A model generated the notes under the pieces. The model ran no database searches, was not told the origin of the DNA, and saw nothing but the letters and a program-made list of their open reading frames with translations. A program made the position numbers and the translations under genes. Of a stretch of 64,000 nt of DNA, positions 14,971 to 27,658 are shown piece by piece (the first letter of the stretch is position 1; every line of letters begins with the position of its first letter). Source of the DNA: Streblospio benedicti (taxonomy: Eukaryota > Annelida > Polychaeta > Spionida > Spionidae); assembly GCA_019095985.1 (NCBI GenBank), contig CM032659.1, positions 12,539,069 through 12,603,068 of the forward strand, written 5' to 3'.

Positions 14971-17885
14971 TAAGAGTTGCTTGTGTTAAAATACTCACAG
15001 CAGTATAAAGGGAGATGTTTACTCTAGTGACCTACTTTCTCAAGGAAAAAGATGAGTATGCTGAGACTTGTACAGCATATACAACTAGTTAACCAGATGA
15101 TGTATGTATGTCTGCATAAAAAGTTGAACAAGCTATATTTGTGATTTAGGACTTTAATATCTAACATGCTAATGAGTATACATTTGTAGGATACTGATTT
15201 TAAGTACCTACAGTAGAACCTTGAAAACCTGGAGTACCAGTAAGATTTTAAACTTAACAAACTATGGAATTACCAAGGTTTATCAAAATCAACTGGATCG
15301 TCAAGTGGTTCTCTGGGTTCTTCTAATTATTAGTAATGGCTAAAGTAGTATATGGTCCTTGATTGCAACCTAGAATAAAGCTCAAATCCATTGTTATCAA
15401 GTAAATCAGACACCTATCACGATACATGTCCATGTGGACACCTCCCATTTAAAGACACCTTTCTCATGTGGAACTTCATTCTTCCAAAGGTATCACATAA
15501 GCTACATAAGGTGTACTTTACTTAAACTAAACACACATTAGTCGCAATCATCCAGAACCTTGTAGGTATACATGCAGCCAGGAATAAATGACACTCTCAT
15601 TTATTCCTGATGCAGCCTGGGTGTCCGAGGCTAACCACACACGAAAGTTTCACTGTAAAGATGATATGATACAGAGTGGTATATCGCGCCAGTACGGGAT
15701 GCTTGTAGAAATATGTAGGTGTATTAATAGTTGTGAGTTGAGTGTGTACATCTGGGCGCCACATGGTTTCGCCGACTCAACTCATGGCATTTCCAATATA
15801 CACACCTCTACAAGTGTACACGTGAATGTGCAAAGATTAGTTTGCAAGAAAGTAGTATATAATTGCACAGCAGGCAAATACTGTGGGTAAATCTGTAGTC
15901 ATTAGGACATTCCATTCGACAAAGTCTGCTCATTATTTCCCTTGACATAATTGTCTCAAAAAATAAGACATTTAAAAAAAAATATCAAATTATTTAAACT
16001 TATACAAATGCATGTATAATCCATGAAAATACCTTTCCTGTTACAAATGCATGTAAATGACCAAAGCTTAGAATGTTTATCAAACATATGAACAAAACAG
16101 ATGTAATTTTAAAAACTATATTTCATTACAATAGTACAACTATATGAACAAAATACAAAACTATGCCTTTATTATTGTAAACTTTAAAAACAAAAAAACA
16201 AAGTCAGTAACACTTGAAACGCAATGCTTAAAAGTTTTCAAAAAGTTTTCAAAACTCAATGCAACTTGATGAGTAAAAAAGCTTGCTGCTTGGGTTGGTA
16301 CTGATGCAGAATGTGAGGTTGCACCAGAGAGCAGTCAGCCTTGAAATGTGCTCATATACCAGCCTCCAATCAGCATTCATTTACTGCATTTAATTCTTTA
16401 CAATGACTAGTCCCAAAATGTGCGCAATACAGTTGGACCTGCCAATCTGGAAGCTGACTGAACTTAGGCAATAATTTTTTAATTTTTCAGTTAACCAACA
16501 GTCTTTTAACATAAAGTCCACGTAAAATTGACAGTCATTTGAAGAACATTATTGGAAAAAAAAAGCTTGATAAAAAGGTTCATTGTATCAGCAAGTGTCA
16601 GTGAAGCCGAGTAAATATTAGTTCTGCATTGTTATCATGGGGAGGAGCAAAACATGGCAGATAAATGGTTCGTGACAGACGTGAACCAGCGCGTATTTAC
16701 AGCTGCTGGATCACTGCATGTATTAGATGCATTCCTGGTCATATAGAACAAGCTTCACGCATTGGAAGGTAAGTTAAAAAGTGCAATGCAACACATGCTG
16801 TATGCACGGAGAATATTAGCAGGGTCTACTAATTTCTAATTCCCTGATACTAGTGTGTACAACTCCATCTATCATGTGACAGTGACTTCCATGTGTGCCC
16901 TGCCACGTGAATATGGTGATACAGAACAATAATCTGAGTAAAGGTTTTATGAACAATTTAACAGTAAAATGGAATGTGTGCATTTCGGTAGCCCGGTGAG
17001 TGCCCTAACAGCAGATGTGATTAGGTGCTGCTGACAGGTGCCTCACCTACACATCCACACTCACCACGCACAAACCAGCACAAAAACACTGCACACAAGC
17101 AACCACATCTGGTAATGCTAGACTAAAACATCTTTGTTAAGAAAGTGCAAAAAAAAGAAGATAATAGAAGTCATAAATTCATTAGACTATGAGTCAGTAT
17201 CTTAAAATTTTATTTTTAGTCTTTTTATCATTGGTAGAGTGAATTTCGATGCATTCACATTTATCTGTTTTTGTTTTACAATGTAGGTAGCAACCACCTG
17301 AAATTGTGAAGTTCCAAAATGCATATGGAACCAATGAATACAATCCTGGCATCCAGTTTGACCACATCAACAGATGGATCAAGGCCGAATAATCTAATCC
17401 AAACCGCCTAACAAGCATGATTGACAGATAGGTGGAAGAATAACACGCTTCACAAATTTCGAGGTGAAATCTGAACAAATAGTCCAACAATGTTTATTGG
17501 ATTAGTTTTGATTTGTATTGCTTCATTTTTTTTACGAGCACGTGTGCCATAAAGGGTACTTATCGTAAAATTCATGGCATTGTAGTTTTTTCAAAAACGT
17601 CTGGCTACATCACCTGTGTATGAGCATTACAAGATCAAATTCAGCTGTACTAAGAAACCCGCACACATGACTAACAGGTGACTGTTCTACTGATTACTTT
17701 TTACACTCAAACACAAAATTGAAGAAATATTCTACCATGACTATGAGTCGCCAAGAACAAAGAACTTGCCAGTCATTAACTTTAACTCATGAACTAATTC
17801 TATCTAGGTCCCTTTTAGAATACTGATTATTACGACACTATTATTGAAGATTTTATGAACTAACTTCATTTCTATCAGAATTGAG

Positions 17886-17916
<31 letters not shown>
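17886..17916. repeat. A31 homopolymer
   Basis: An uninterrupted run of 31 A on the plus strand (T31 in the integrin pre-mRNA). No retroposed body is recognisable to its left, so I cannot tell a retroposon tail from a simple expansion. It lies about 135 bp from recursive splice motif 1. Confidence 0.9.
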
Positions 17917-17919
<3 letters not shown>

Positions 17920-18045
17920 ATAGAAGAGGTCTATGACCTTGTGTAAACGCTTGTCAGATTCTAACCCTAGAGCATTTAATTTTTACTTAATATATCAAAG
18001 TAAATTGTACCTTACAACAAGCAGGAATATCAGATGATAAGTTCT

Positions 18046-18073
18046 ACTTACCTGAAAAAGAAAAAGAAAGAAT
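18046..18073 (-). promoter_or_regulatory. Candidate recursive (ratchet) splice site 1
   Basis: On the minus strand the sequence reads TTTCTTTTTCAG|GTAAGT, preceded by further pyrimidines (18 of 19 bases before CAG are C or T). A strong 3' splice site is therefore fused directly to a consensus 5' splice site; the junction is between 18052 and 18051. It lies 5.3 kb into the integrin alpha first intron and on its sense strand. A TTTGAC-like branch-point candidate sits upstream. It fits the established Drosophila recursive-splice consensus; use in this animal is inferred. Confidence 0.6.
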
Positions 18074-18575
18074 AAATATTGTGTCAAATATTTTCAAATG
18101 CACACATCGAATTCAAAGAAGCGAACAAAGATTGGATATGGGACGGTATACATGTATAGTTATGGTAGATGTGTTTCATAATTGTTGTCTATGAACTATA
18201 TGAACTACATTTTTACTTATTTTTAGTGCAAATTAACACAAGACAATTTCCAGACAATACATTACCAACCAAGGCTGTCAGACTTTCAGTCATCAGAGAT
18301 AAACACTGATCTGCTCAGTGTATCCACTATCAACCAAGTGTGATGGGCAACCAGTCAAGTGAGGAAGATACTGTATCAAATGCTCTTCACAGAGTTACGT
18401 ATTTTGTCATACTTCATATCTCACGTTTTTTTGCACATGAGTTTATTTGACAGTTATATTGTGATTCTCATAGATGACCCATAGAATATTTTTTTTTAAA
18501 TATTTTACTTAATTAAATTTATTTGAAACAGCAATATTCATGTTTTCTATGACTTCTCAGGTAACTTCAACAATA

Positions 18576-19199
18576 TACAGTACAACCTTGTCAACCGAAT
18601 ATCAATAACAATCGAATAGTCCCATCAATTAGACATTCTAGACATATAAATGGCAGATTGAGCATGGACTTGAACTATAAGCATTTTATTATTCGCAGGA
18701 GCGGACAATGTCTGAAATACAACGCACATGGCATAGCCTCATTCAAAAAGGCGCTCCACTCCATTTGGTGAGCGTACAGCCGTAGACCACAACTGTACTG
18801 GTTGATCAAGACTATTGTCACAACGCACGCGGCATTCGTCACTTCGAATGTCGTATGACTACCATGATAGTATGCAAAGACAAATACGAGTTTTACTTAA
18901 TATTATTGTAAATTATAGCTGTATGTCTAATGTACAGGTCATAAAATGATCTTCAATTGAAAATCATAGGAATATTCGTTTACAATATACAACGTCAAAC
19001 CAAAGTGATTGATGAGTTGTTCTACAAGGTATTACTTGAATATCTCCTATTATCGTTCATAATCAGTCGTGGTCGCATGTATAAAATGATACATGGTTTC
19101 TTAAATTCGCCCACGTACCCCCTCGTTCATCCTGATATATTGATTTCCGAATGTCCATCCAGCTTCCCAACATATCCGGTTAAACGAGGTTGTACTGTA
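18576..19199. mobile_element. pogo/Tigger-like DNA transposon remnant, 620 bp, TA-flanked
   Basis: The element spans 18578-19197. It starts CAGTACAACCTTGTCAACCG and, read from the other end, starts CAGTACAACCTCGTTTAACC. Both ends are flanked by TA (18576-18577 and 19198-19199). Ends of the form CAGTnnAACCTCG...TTAACC with a TA duplication are typical of pogo/Tigger elements of the Tc1-mariner superfamily. I see no transposase motif inside, so it is an internally deleted or decayed copy. Confidence 0.8.
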
Positions 19200-22100
19200 C
19201 AAATGTAGCCATGTGATACTTTCATTTTTCTTTCTTTCAATAATAGAACAGAAAAAAGTAAATCATTACTGACATAGCTTCATAGAATGATGCAGATATG
19301 ATAGCCACTACATAGACTATAGCATTCATTGGCTTCAAATAGAATTGATAAGAATTGACAGCAACTACTGTGGCAACTCAACTAGAATTTATGGTCTACA
19401 TCTAGACATGCAATGAATCAATGAAACAACTAACAGTCTCTAAAGGGCTAATGGGTGTAGGAAAAAAACCCATTATAGTATGATTTTCAGCACCATGCCC
19501 CCCAAAAAAAAAAAAAAAAACAAAAACCAACAACTACATGTATATTGTGCTCTCTGAACTCTCCTAACTGAAATATCAAAAAAATATGCATAACTTGCCA
19601 TTATTCCAATAAAACATATAAATTTAAATATAAGACTTCAACAACTTAATTCAACACTAGATCGAATCGAAGTCAACAGATAATCCCTTTCTGCAGTAAA
19701 AATTGAAAGCTCGTAGCTCTTTAGACAACCAAATGTGTCAGTCCTTCTTTTCTGCCCATCCAAATATTTGTGACATATTAAACGTTGCAGCATTCAGATA
19801 TCTAATCTGACATCTGATTCGAGTGCATTAAATATAAACACTTATACTCCAGGTTTACCAGACCTTAAAATTTCTGCATAACTACTGATTCATGCACCGA
19901 AGATTCAGTGAGAGCACTTATCTGGGAAATGTGTTTTAAATCTATTTGAATAATTTAGTTAAAATTTGATTTCAGGACTGCTTCAGGACTGACTTTTTGA
20001 TGAATTAAACATCTGTGTAAATAGCTTGTTTGCTTCTTCTTTGTGAAAATAAATTGTCATTTTTCACACTACGTTGATGAACTTTTAATGATAAACAAAT
20101 CATATGCATTTGTAAGCTATAAAACAACCATTTATAAAGCATTAATTGAATGCACCATATTTCTAATACACTATACCATGCTTGCAAATTCAATTCAATA
20201 TTCTAACTGATAATAATGGATTGATCTGTTTAGTAAAGACAAATAACACACTACGAGAATGTATGATGTTTCCTTCAAGGCCGGGCTTCAAGGCTTCAAT
20301 AAGTTTCCATGTTAATATCAAATAAATATTTTCCTATATTATGCCTAATACCAGAAAGTATAAACTTAGAATCAATCTTATTCTGGTCAGCCCAATCCTG
20401 TGTAAAAATCTGTATGAATCTAACGGATATATCCACAATCGTCTTGGTCTAATAGGTATACCTTTCCTTAAGTCTCATATACATGCATTGTATATGCGTG
20501 TAAATCTGTATAATTAGCTATAAACATTACTCCACGAGTATATCTGCCATGAAGCTGCTGGTTGGGAGTTACAGAATCTTCTCACTGATGCTGGGACCAG
20601 ACAGCTGGAGAGTGTTAATGAGAATTAATGGAGTGTGCAGCCTGCTGGGTCTACATTAATCCTGTTATGATGACCCCTGGCTGACAGGGCAGACTGACTA
20701 AATTCTGTGAATACTGATAATGATTATAGAAATGAAAAAATGTATTTCGCACTGTTCGATCGCAAATGTAGATGTGATATTTTAAGTTTCGGACATCATG
20801 TCTTGTTACATTAATTACAAACTATTATTTGAACACAGCGGTCAAGGAATGCTTTGTAAAATTATTGCAGAGTGTATCATTGAAGGGCTTAAACACAGCA
20901 GTAGCTCTGGCAGTGACAGTGCACTGATAAACAGATAAACATGGAAGTAATTGCCATATTACTGTAAACATCCAAGGTCAGGTCAGTTCAAACTCTGTTA
21001 TGACAACTTAGAGAGTTTGTTTCAAATATAAACTGCCAAGGATATTTCTGATAAATTAGCTGTGCACGTTACACGACTTGTGTAATAATTTAGAATTCTA
21101 TATGAACAAAATAAAGGTCTTCATTCAAAGTATCCAAATAATTCATGATTCCAGGTTATGGATAGAATCCTCCAGCACAGTACACCACTCTGGGACACCA
21201 CTTTTATAAAGGAGCGGTCAGAGTCACAACTGACTTTCCAAGTGGAAACCTAACTGATGATGTCAGTTGTCTTTTAAAAGAGAGCAGTTTGAGGATCATA
21301 AGATATACAGGATGTGCTGTAGATATGTAGCCCTCAAAGAACTTTAAGAACATTCCATAAATCGGTAGTAATAACTTATGCTGTCTTTATTGCATCTGAG
21401 ACGGACTTTACATACGAATTTGATAGGAATATCTAACTTCTACAAACATGTAACATTGTTATGCATGCATCATTGGAAAGCACTGTGTTATACACGGATG
21501 ATAACCTGGCAACAGACGAAATCAATTTTTAGTGCTACATCCCTCAGGCTGCTTTTTCATATCCTCACTGCATTGTGCATACAATGTTTATCAAAATGTA
21601 ATGCAGAAATTGGTTGGGATGTGCAGCACGTGACATATCAGACATGGAGAAAACATAACTTGAGCATGATTTGAATTAAACGAGAGATAAGACTTCCTGC
21701 TTTACTTTTGCTACAACAAATAGAATTGAAGACATTCTTATTCAAACCATGAGCACAATAAATGATATTTAACACAAAGAACATCTACAAGCAATGTTTT
21801 ATTTTCAGCCTACTCATTCAATTGGAATAATTGTGAAAATGGCATAAGAAATCTGTCAGCTTTGCAAATATTTCATCTTTCTGCTATTTGTATGAATTTA
21901 TACCAGTAGTTACCCGTAGTTAACAAAGACAAACTTAAGTCCTACAACAAAAGTAGAGCCTAAATTTCAAATAAAGTACATGTACCGTCTGCTGCTATAC
22001 TTTGTGGAATTCACTCAACATGTCTGATGAATATCATGCAAAACTTAGGTGGCCTCAGAGAATGTAAAAACTACAATTTATAGGCAATCTTTCTAGATTA

Positions 22101-22978
22101 GCCTTAGAATAAAGATTACTTTACAACATGATAGGATATCATTTTCAGGAACGTATACTAAGCATATAACATGCATTAGAACTAAATTCAAGACTATGCT
22201 AATTATACACTATTCATTAGAAAGCTGAACAAAATCATGATACCGATATTAAGTGCCCAGAATGTGGAATATGGTGTAAAGGATGTTTATCAGCACAGAA
22301 TACGTAAACTGCTCAGTTATGAGCCACCAAACTCTTACACGGAAATGTATAAGTATGTGGAATCTTCAACCTTGAGTCAGAGTTGATGTTACTCATGGCC
22401 TTTACATTTTACTCAAATTTATTTCTCAATCTGCAAAAACTGTTTTCCTGAACAGCATATGTATTTCTATTTTCTAGATTGCAGTGCAGCAGTTAATTCA
22501 CAGCTTACAACATTAACTCTTCATTGCTTCAATGAGCTTTAAATGCATTTACAGAAATTATTCATGACCCTGCACAATACATACTTCCTGAGTGTAAAAT
22601 GAATCTCCTGGTTCTTATATTTTTCATAAATACCTATAATTCTAAGAAGTTTTCCAAATTTATGTAGGCCTTACAGTCTGGTATTACAAATTTAAAGAAT
22701 TTTATTTTCTACTATAACTTTCTTCAACATGGGTTATGAGCTTTATTTTTCCCCATTATGTATTGATGTATTTACAGTGTCTTACCATGAATACAATATA
22801 GTCTGAATATATTCAAAATGAACTTAAGAGTTTAAAACATTAGTTTTACAGTTGTAAAACTAAGAAACTCGTTTGTTTTTCAAATTTTTATTTTCTTCAA
22901 TTTTTAATTCAAATTCTCGATGCACAACAGCTAGCAAAAAAAAAATGCATAATGGAAACAACCAGTGCTTCACCCTGT

Positions 22979-23356
22979 CAGTGATCTTACACCTGTCAAT
23001 TAACTCCTGTGAATAATTTACACTATCACACTGAATAATAGAGCTTGGCAAAATGTGAGTTATTTTCTAACATTCTTATGTTCTTGCAATTTTCCTAGTC
23101 TGTATAATTCTTAGCGTAAGTATGATCAAACGACAAAGTTAGACCTACAACTTCAGTTGTCAATAGATCTTAACAGCTGTCAATTAACTCCTCTGTGAAT
23201 AATTTACAATATCACAGTGAAAAATAAAGAGCTTGGCAAAATGTGAGTTCTTTCCTAACATTCTTATTTTCTTGCAAGTTTCCTATTCTGTTAAATTCTT
23301 AGCGTAAATATGATCAAACGACAAAGTTAGACCTACAACTTCAGTTGTCAATAGAG
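22979..23356. repeat. Recent tandem duplication, two units of about 186 bp
   Basis: Unit 1 (about 22979-23166) and unit 2 (about 23167-23356) share, in order, CTGTCAATTAACTCC, GAGCTTGGCAAAATGTGAGT, AACATTCTTAT, TTCTTAGCGTAA, ATGATCAAACGACAAAGTTA and CCTACAACTTCAGTTGTCAA. The period is 184-188 bp and the identity looks near 90 percent. The array ends only about 35 bp from the donor of the integrin alpha first exon, inside the intron. Confidence 0.9.
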
Positions 23357-23391
23357 AAACTTTATGGGAAACGAAACTTTGAAATACTTAC

Positions 23392-23576
23392 ACATGCTCT
23401 ACATTGTTAGTTCCCAAGTTTGTCTTAGGGTGCTGTGCAACTGAAAATCCAAAGTATGAATCCGCAACTCCTACTTTAACTATAGGAACCTTTGTATCCA
23501 AATTAAAACAATTGATATCCAATAAAAGTGTTGATAAATAGAGAGATACACTCCATAATATGCTTCCTCCTGCCAT
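23392..23576 (-). CDS. Integrin alpha subunit, first coding exon (signal peptide and start of beta-propeller)
   Basis: Integrin alpha subunits pair with beta subunits at the cell surface as receptors for extracellular matrix. The exon encodes 61 residues from ATG at 23576. A hydrophobic signal peptide (about residues 6-22, ending near INC) is followed by FNLDTKVPIVKVG and DSYFGFSVAQH, the hallmark start of the mature integrin alpha chain and its first FG-GAP repeat ('FNLD...G..GS.FG.SV..H'). The spacing after FNLDT looks most like the laminin-binding ITGA3/6/7 and insect PS1 group. It ends GAGCATGT|GTAAGT in phase 2, so the next exon should continue with V(L)LVGAP. All later exons lie left of the window. 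The gene is head-to-head with BLOC1S1. Family assignment is firm; subgroup is an inference helped by synteny. Confidence 0.85.
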
Positions 23577-24013
23577 TTTGACCTCCTTCTAAGTTAAAGT
23601 TCAAGTTCATTTATAGACTTTCAGAAAGCCAGGATCATCAATGTGTTCGATCGAATGGGTGCCGAGGAACGTACGCTTGTTTGATGCTAGCAAAATGTCT
23701 CGCAGTGTCTCTCGCCCTCACGTTTACATTTACGTGATTGGCGGATTAATTATGGATATAGATATTTCAATATATTATTTAAGTTTCACCTTATGCATTG
23801 ATATGAATAGCATAACTCTATACTGTAATTATTTCCACGTATAATACATTTACGATTGTAGTGCTGTAATGAGATTAAGATGTAATCTATATTTTACACC
23901 ACCTTAATGCGGATGTAAAAATTAGAGGTGTTGCAGGGCACTTCCTTATATATTTTTAATTATAAAAGAAAATGTAAATATTCAATAGAAATAATATTCA
24001 AACACCCAACAAG
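23577..24013. promoter_or_regulatory. Shared divergent promoter region, integrin alpha / BLOC1S1
   Basis: Only 437 bp separate the two start codons, so the two genes must share this interval for their 5' UTRs and promoters. No TATA box at a convincing distance is visible for either gene. The segment 23640-23730 is relatively CG-richer than its surroundings (GAACGTACG, CTCGCCCTCACG, TTACGTGATTGG), the last containing an ACGTG core and an inverted CCAAT box. A small open frame (23641-23844) here is not supported as a gene. Confidence 0.55.
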
Positions 24014-26700
24014 ATGTTGTCATCTATGGTTAAAGAACACCAAGCAAAGCAACAAATAAGGAAAGAAATACAAGGTACTCATTTCATTGTTTATAAGTGA
24101 AAAAAAACACAGATCTAGCATTAAGGGGGTCCGGATTTGCCTTTTTCATTTCTGTCCAAATAACTATTGACTGGTATTGGTCCTAGCCGTTTAATAAACA
24201 GCTCTGATCTCCGTTGCCTGCTATTCCTTGTGAGAGCGAAGCTGAATACACAAGGCTTGTGAGAGCGAAGCTGAATACACAAGGCTCTGTATTACAGGGC
24301 TAGTATTGGTCCCTATGATTTAAAACGCTAGTTCTAGTTCATACTCTGCAGCCCACAAAATTGAGTATCATACTGACTAGACCAAGTGCTAGGTTCGAAA
24401 CCCTCTCACCGCACGCAATTGAACACCCTTAGATTGAAAACTATCCCCACTCATATGCAAATATCATATGTGACCTAGCTCTGCAATAATCATTAGAAAT
24501 TGATTGTTGAGACGTAATTACCTATACCTAGACGTAAAATCCTATCGCTTATATATATGACATTTGGCAGAGAGGTATAGTGTTATGTGTAGTTTCTAGT
24601 TTTGATGTGCTAATGAATGATTCTACTTCCGAGATAACCCTGAGCAGTTAGTCTTTCAGGGATTGTACACTCAACAGCCAACAGTTCAACAAGACTTTCT
24701 GTCTCATAAGTTTTCAATAATGAATACTGCAAAACCTGAAACCATCTTAAAACAATGTGGTCAGCTGAAAGGTCTTTGGCTGGAATCCTCAGATGGTACT
24801 CCTAATATGCTGGTTTGTGTGTATCATACATTTGAAGTGATCATGACACCAGTTTTAGCACTACAGAAATACATGAACAAAGAAAACTGATCAATTATTC
24901 TTGTCTGTCACATTATTATCAACACTTTTGCCCGTCAGACTAGTTATAATTTGATAGATTGAATCTAGAAATTTCATGATTCCAGAAATAGAAAATGAAA
25001 TTATTTTATATTATTGTCATTTTTTTTCTTACGTTATTTTAGAGCAACGGAAAAGGGAAGCTACAGCAGCTGCAACTGCATTAACACATTCTTTAGTAGA
25101 CCATTTAAATGCAGGGTGAATATATTTCCATTTTCTTACCTTTTTTTACATGAAAAGAATGTTAAGTAAAGTGATAACCTCATGCATATGTCTCTGTAAA
25201 CAATATATATATAAAAGCAAAACAATTAAGTAAAGCATGAAAGATCAATGTTTTCTATAAATCATTTTCATATAATGTGTGCTTCTGTGGCACAATGGAC
25301 ATGGAGTTGGACTCATGACCAGAAGGTCGTAGGTTCGATTCCCGGTCTGGTGCTGGGTGTTGAGTATACCTACCTCTAACAGATTACACACTTTTTCGGG
25401 GTACCTACATGTTAAATAGGTACAGGTCAGGCAAGTGAACACCAATGTGACAGACTGATGTACTGTATGCTCCCCGGGGAGTGATCAATGTAAACAATGA
25501 TTCAATACACAAATGTAAATGACTTGACCACATTCAAAAGCTTTACATGTTTAATTTTAGGGTTGCTCAAGCTTATGTAAATCAGAAGAAACTAGACACA
25601 GAAACAAAAATTTTGCAAGCAAATGCTGCGAGTTTTTCCAAACAAACAATGCAGTGGTTGAAGCTTGTGGAAGATTTCAACACTTCTTTGAAGGTACATA
25701 TCTATCACTATCAGTATGCACATATCTGTTATATATTAATGTCTTGATAGCAAGTTGTATGGGGACATGCATACACTTGGGTGACCACTGAAGTGAAACA
25801 ATTGGTATTCACAAATCTAACTGTCCCATAGTCAAATTATATATATTTGTAAATACCAACCATTTCACATCAGTTGTCAACCATGTACATGCAGGCCTTT
25901 ATATAAACATGCTGGTCTGTTCATGTGTCTTTAATATGCAGTATTTAATCAGTATTTTGTGTATCATTTCTTCAGTGTTTCCATTGCCTGGCATGAGCAT
26001 TTTGTCCAATTTGATTCATCAATATTGCATACTTTCAATAGAATTTATTCTATGTCAACCATTATAGGGAATATTTTCGCTTAATATTTTATGATCCAAT
26101 AATCATTACTTTTTTATTATCTAGGAAATTGGTGATGTTGAGAATTGGGCACGGAGTATAGAAACAGACATGAGGACCATCTCTAGTGCATTGGAGTATG
26201 CTTACAAAACCACAGGAAGTAGGTTTTCAATGCTATTCTAGTTTGTATTTGTTGTACTACATTAAAATTGGGTTGGCTTTTCTTCACTTGTATGACTAAA
26301 AATGAAATCGTTGAGGAACTTTTATGTCAACACCTATGATCATCTTCTTAGTTGAAATTGATAAATTGAACCAATTTTTGAGAGCCCTCCTGAAGCTTTC
26401 GGTCATATTCACATGACCTTTTTCCCACAGTGCATTAGTTATCACAGACATTACCAGTATTCTGGTGGCTAACGTCATCACACCACAATCTTGTGATAAC
26501 TAGTGTATTGTGGAAAAATTATGTAAATATGACTGCAAGCTTCAGACAAGCAATCAAAATTGGTTCAATGTATAAGATGATGAATGAACAAATGAATATC
26601 TTACATAACACCTATGTTATATAAATATTTTTGAATGTCCAATTTTCAGTTCAAAATTATTGTTTTTTCAGAAGGTGGACCTAGCACATTACAAAGTTAA
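24014..26700 (+). CDS. BLOC1S1: BLOC-1 subunit 1 (GCN5L1), complete
   Basis: Subunit shared by BLOC-1 and BORC, which act in lysosome-related organelle biogenesis and lysosome positioning; in mammals it is also linked to mitochondrial protein acetylation. Five exons: 24014-24074, 25043-25115, 25561-25693, 26125-26218, 26672-26700. These join in phase to 390 nt, 129 aa plus stop; the human short form is about 125 aa. It begins [13 protein letters not shown] (human MLSRLLKEHQAKQ). Core blocks [34 protein letters not shown] and [13 protein letters not shown] match the human protein nearly residue for residue. The whole chain is helical and coiled-coil-like, with no signal peptide. The last exon adds only a nine-residue tail. 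A tRNA-derived SINE sits in intron 2. ATTAAA near 26880 is a possible poly(A) signal. Confidence 0.96.
24227..24284. repeat. Two exact 29-bp tandem units
   Basis: The 29-bp unit starting CTTGTGAGAGCGAAGCTG and ending ACACAAGG occurs twice back to back (24227-24255, 24256-24284) in BLOC1S1 intron 1. Each unit has complementary ends (CTTGTG and CACAAG), so each copy can form a hairpin. The identity suggests a recent duplication. Confidence 0.9.
25277..25484 (+). mobile_element. tRNA-derived SINE, copy A
   Basis: The tRNA-like head contains GTTGGACTCATGACCAGAAG and the RNA polymerase III B box GGTTCGATTCC. It is followed by a tRNA-unrelated body with TTAAATAGGTACAGGTCAGG and an end TGTATGCTCCCCGGGGAGT. 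The same parts occur in the same order at 56476-56712, so this is an interspersed family rather than a tRNA gene. It lacks complementary acceptor arms. It sits in intron 2 of BLOC1S1 in the gene's orientation. Confidence 0.85.
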
Positions 26701-27658
26701 CAACCATCTGGACAATCAAAATTAAAAACTTTGACGTTTTTTTTTCCTATTGAGAAGTTAACCAAGCCACAAAGTTTTTTATGACAGTTGAAATAAGTAA
26801 AGATGTGAATTGTGTGATAGGTTGTACAATTTAATTGTAAATATGTTACTGCATACAAGGTGTATGAATTCATTGTATGATTAAAAGTTAGAACCTCTAT
26901 GGATGTTGGCTATCATTATTGATCGTAGGAAAAATGTTTGCAAATCTCTTTTGATTTTTAAATGAATCAACACTACCAAGATTATGACCTTAAAAATGTC
27001 TAATCCAGCAATCCATTTGAAGTAGACATGCAGTAGAGCTAGAAAATGTACGGTAGATTAAAGAATAAATGTGATTTTTTTTCATCAATATTTTATGAAA
27101 TTTTTTCAACAATCCTAAGATTAATTTATGTATATCACAATGGTGGTGAGAATAAATTAAATAAAGAAAAAAGATATTAATTAGATAAAATAAATTACCC
27201 AGCAAATAACTAAAAATAAATAAATATATACATAAAGTAAATCATTTGTTGTTTAATTTCTATTAATGCTACAAGAAATAAATGCTGAACTCGATAGCTT
27301 GTGCTACACACCCACATAACATTAGACTTCCAGCTAGTATTCATTTACCTACACATGTACATTTTTGTATATCACAGATACATTCCTGTTACAAGTACAT
27401 TGAATTCACAGGTTAAAAAATCTTTCTCATTAACATATTTCCAACAGAACTGATGCAAAACCTTTAAACGATCAAACTGATATTTTTAGAAATATTTTCA
27501 TACATTCACGATTAATTTGAATAATAGACCAATATACCTTTATATTTGGGTATTCAATTATTAACGGATATATAATGAACAAAGAAAATCTATTGAAAAG
27601 GTTTTCAGAATTTCTAAGATAATCATTAACAAACAAATTTGAACAAACAAGCATGAAT
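26701..27658. other. Convergent intergenic region, BLOC1S1 / DNAJC28
   Basis: AT-rich 3' UTR and spacer between two tail-to-tail genes. ATTAAA near 26880 could serve BLOC1S1. I see no repeat element, RNA gene or further coding segment. Confidence 0.6.

Larger units (their letters stand above)
1..23391 (-). other. Giant first intron of an integrin alpha gene (left end outside window)
   Basis: Starts at the donor of the integrin alpha first exon (minus strand, GT at 23391-23390) and runs off the left edge, so the intron is at least 23.4 kb. I found no open reading frame in it that looks like an integrin exon on the minus strand. It holds two recursive-splice-site motifs (about 18,052 and 3,780), a LINE 3' fragment (about 2931-3260), a hAT-like MITE (9586-9844), an old tandem duplication (12.3-15.0 kb), a 31-base A tract (17886-17916), a pogo-like element (18576-19199) and a fresh 186-bp tandem duplication next to the exon (22979-23356). 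The remaining sequence is AT-rich and I see nothing else I can support. That it is one intron is inferred from the absence of exons. Confidence 0.7.

Noticed and set aside
15588-15890. 100-codon open frame on plus
   Set aside because: No recognisable domain. It covers an imperfect hairpin (CTTGTAGA near 15,702 mirrored near 15,809), which points to a decayed fold-back rather than a gene.
24340-24420. tRNA-like B box GGTTCGAAACC
   Set aside because: No matching A box or cloverleaf could be drawn around it.
25277-25350. tRNA gene
   Set aside because: The A/B boxes are present but the acceptor stem does not pair and the same body follows at 56.5 kb, so it is a SINE head.
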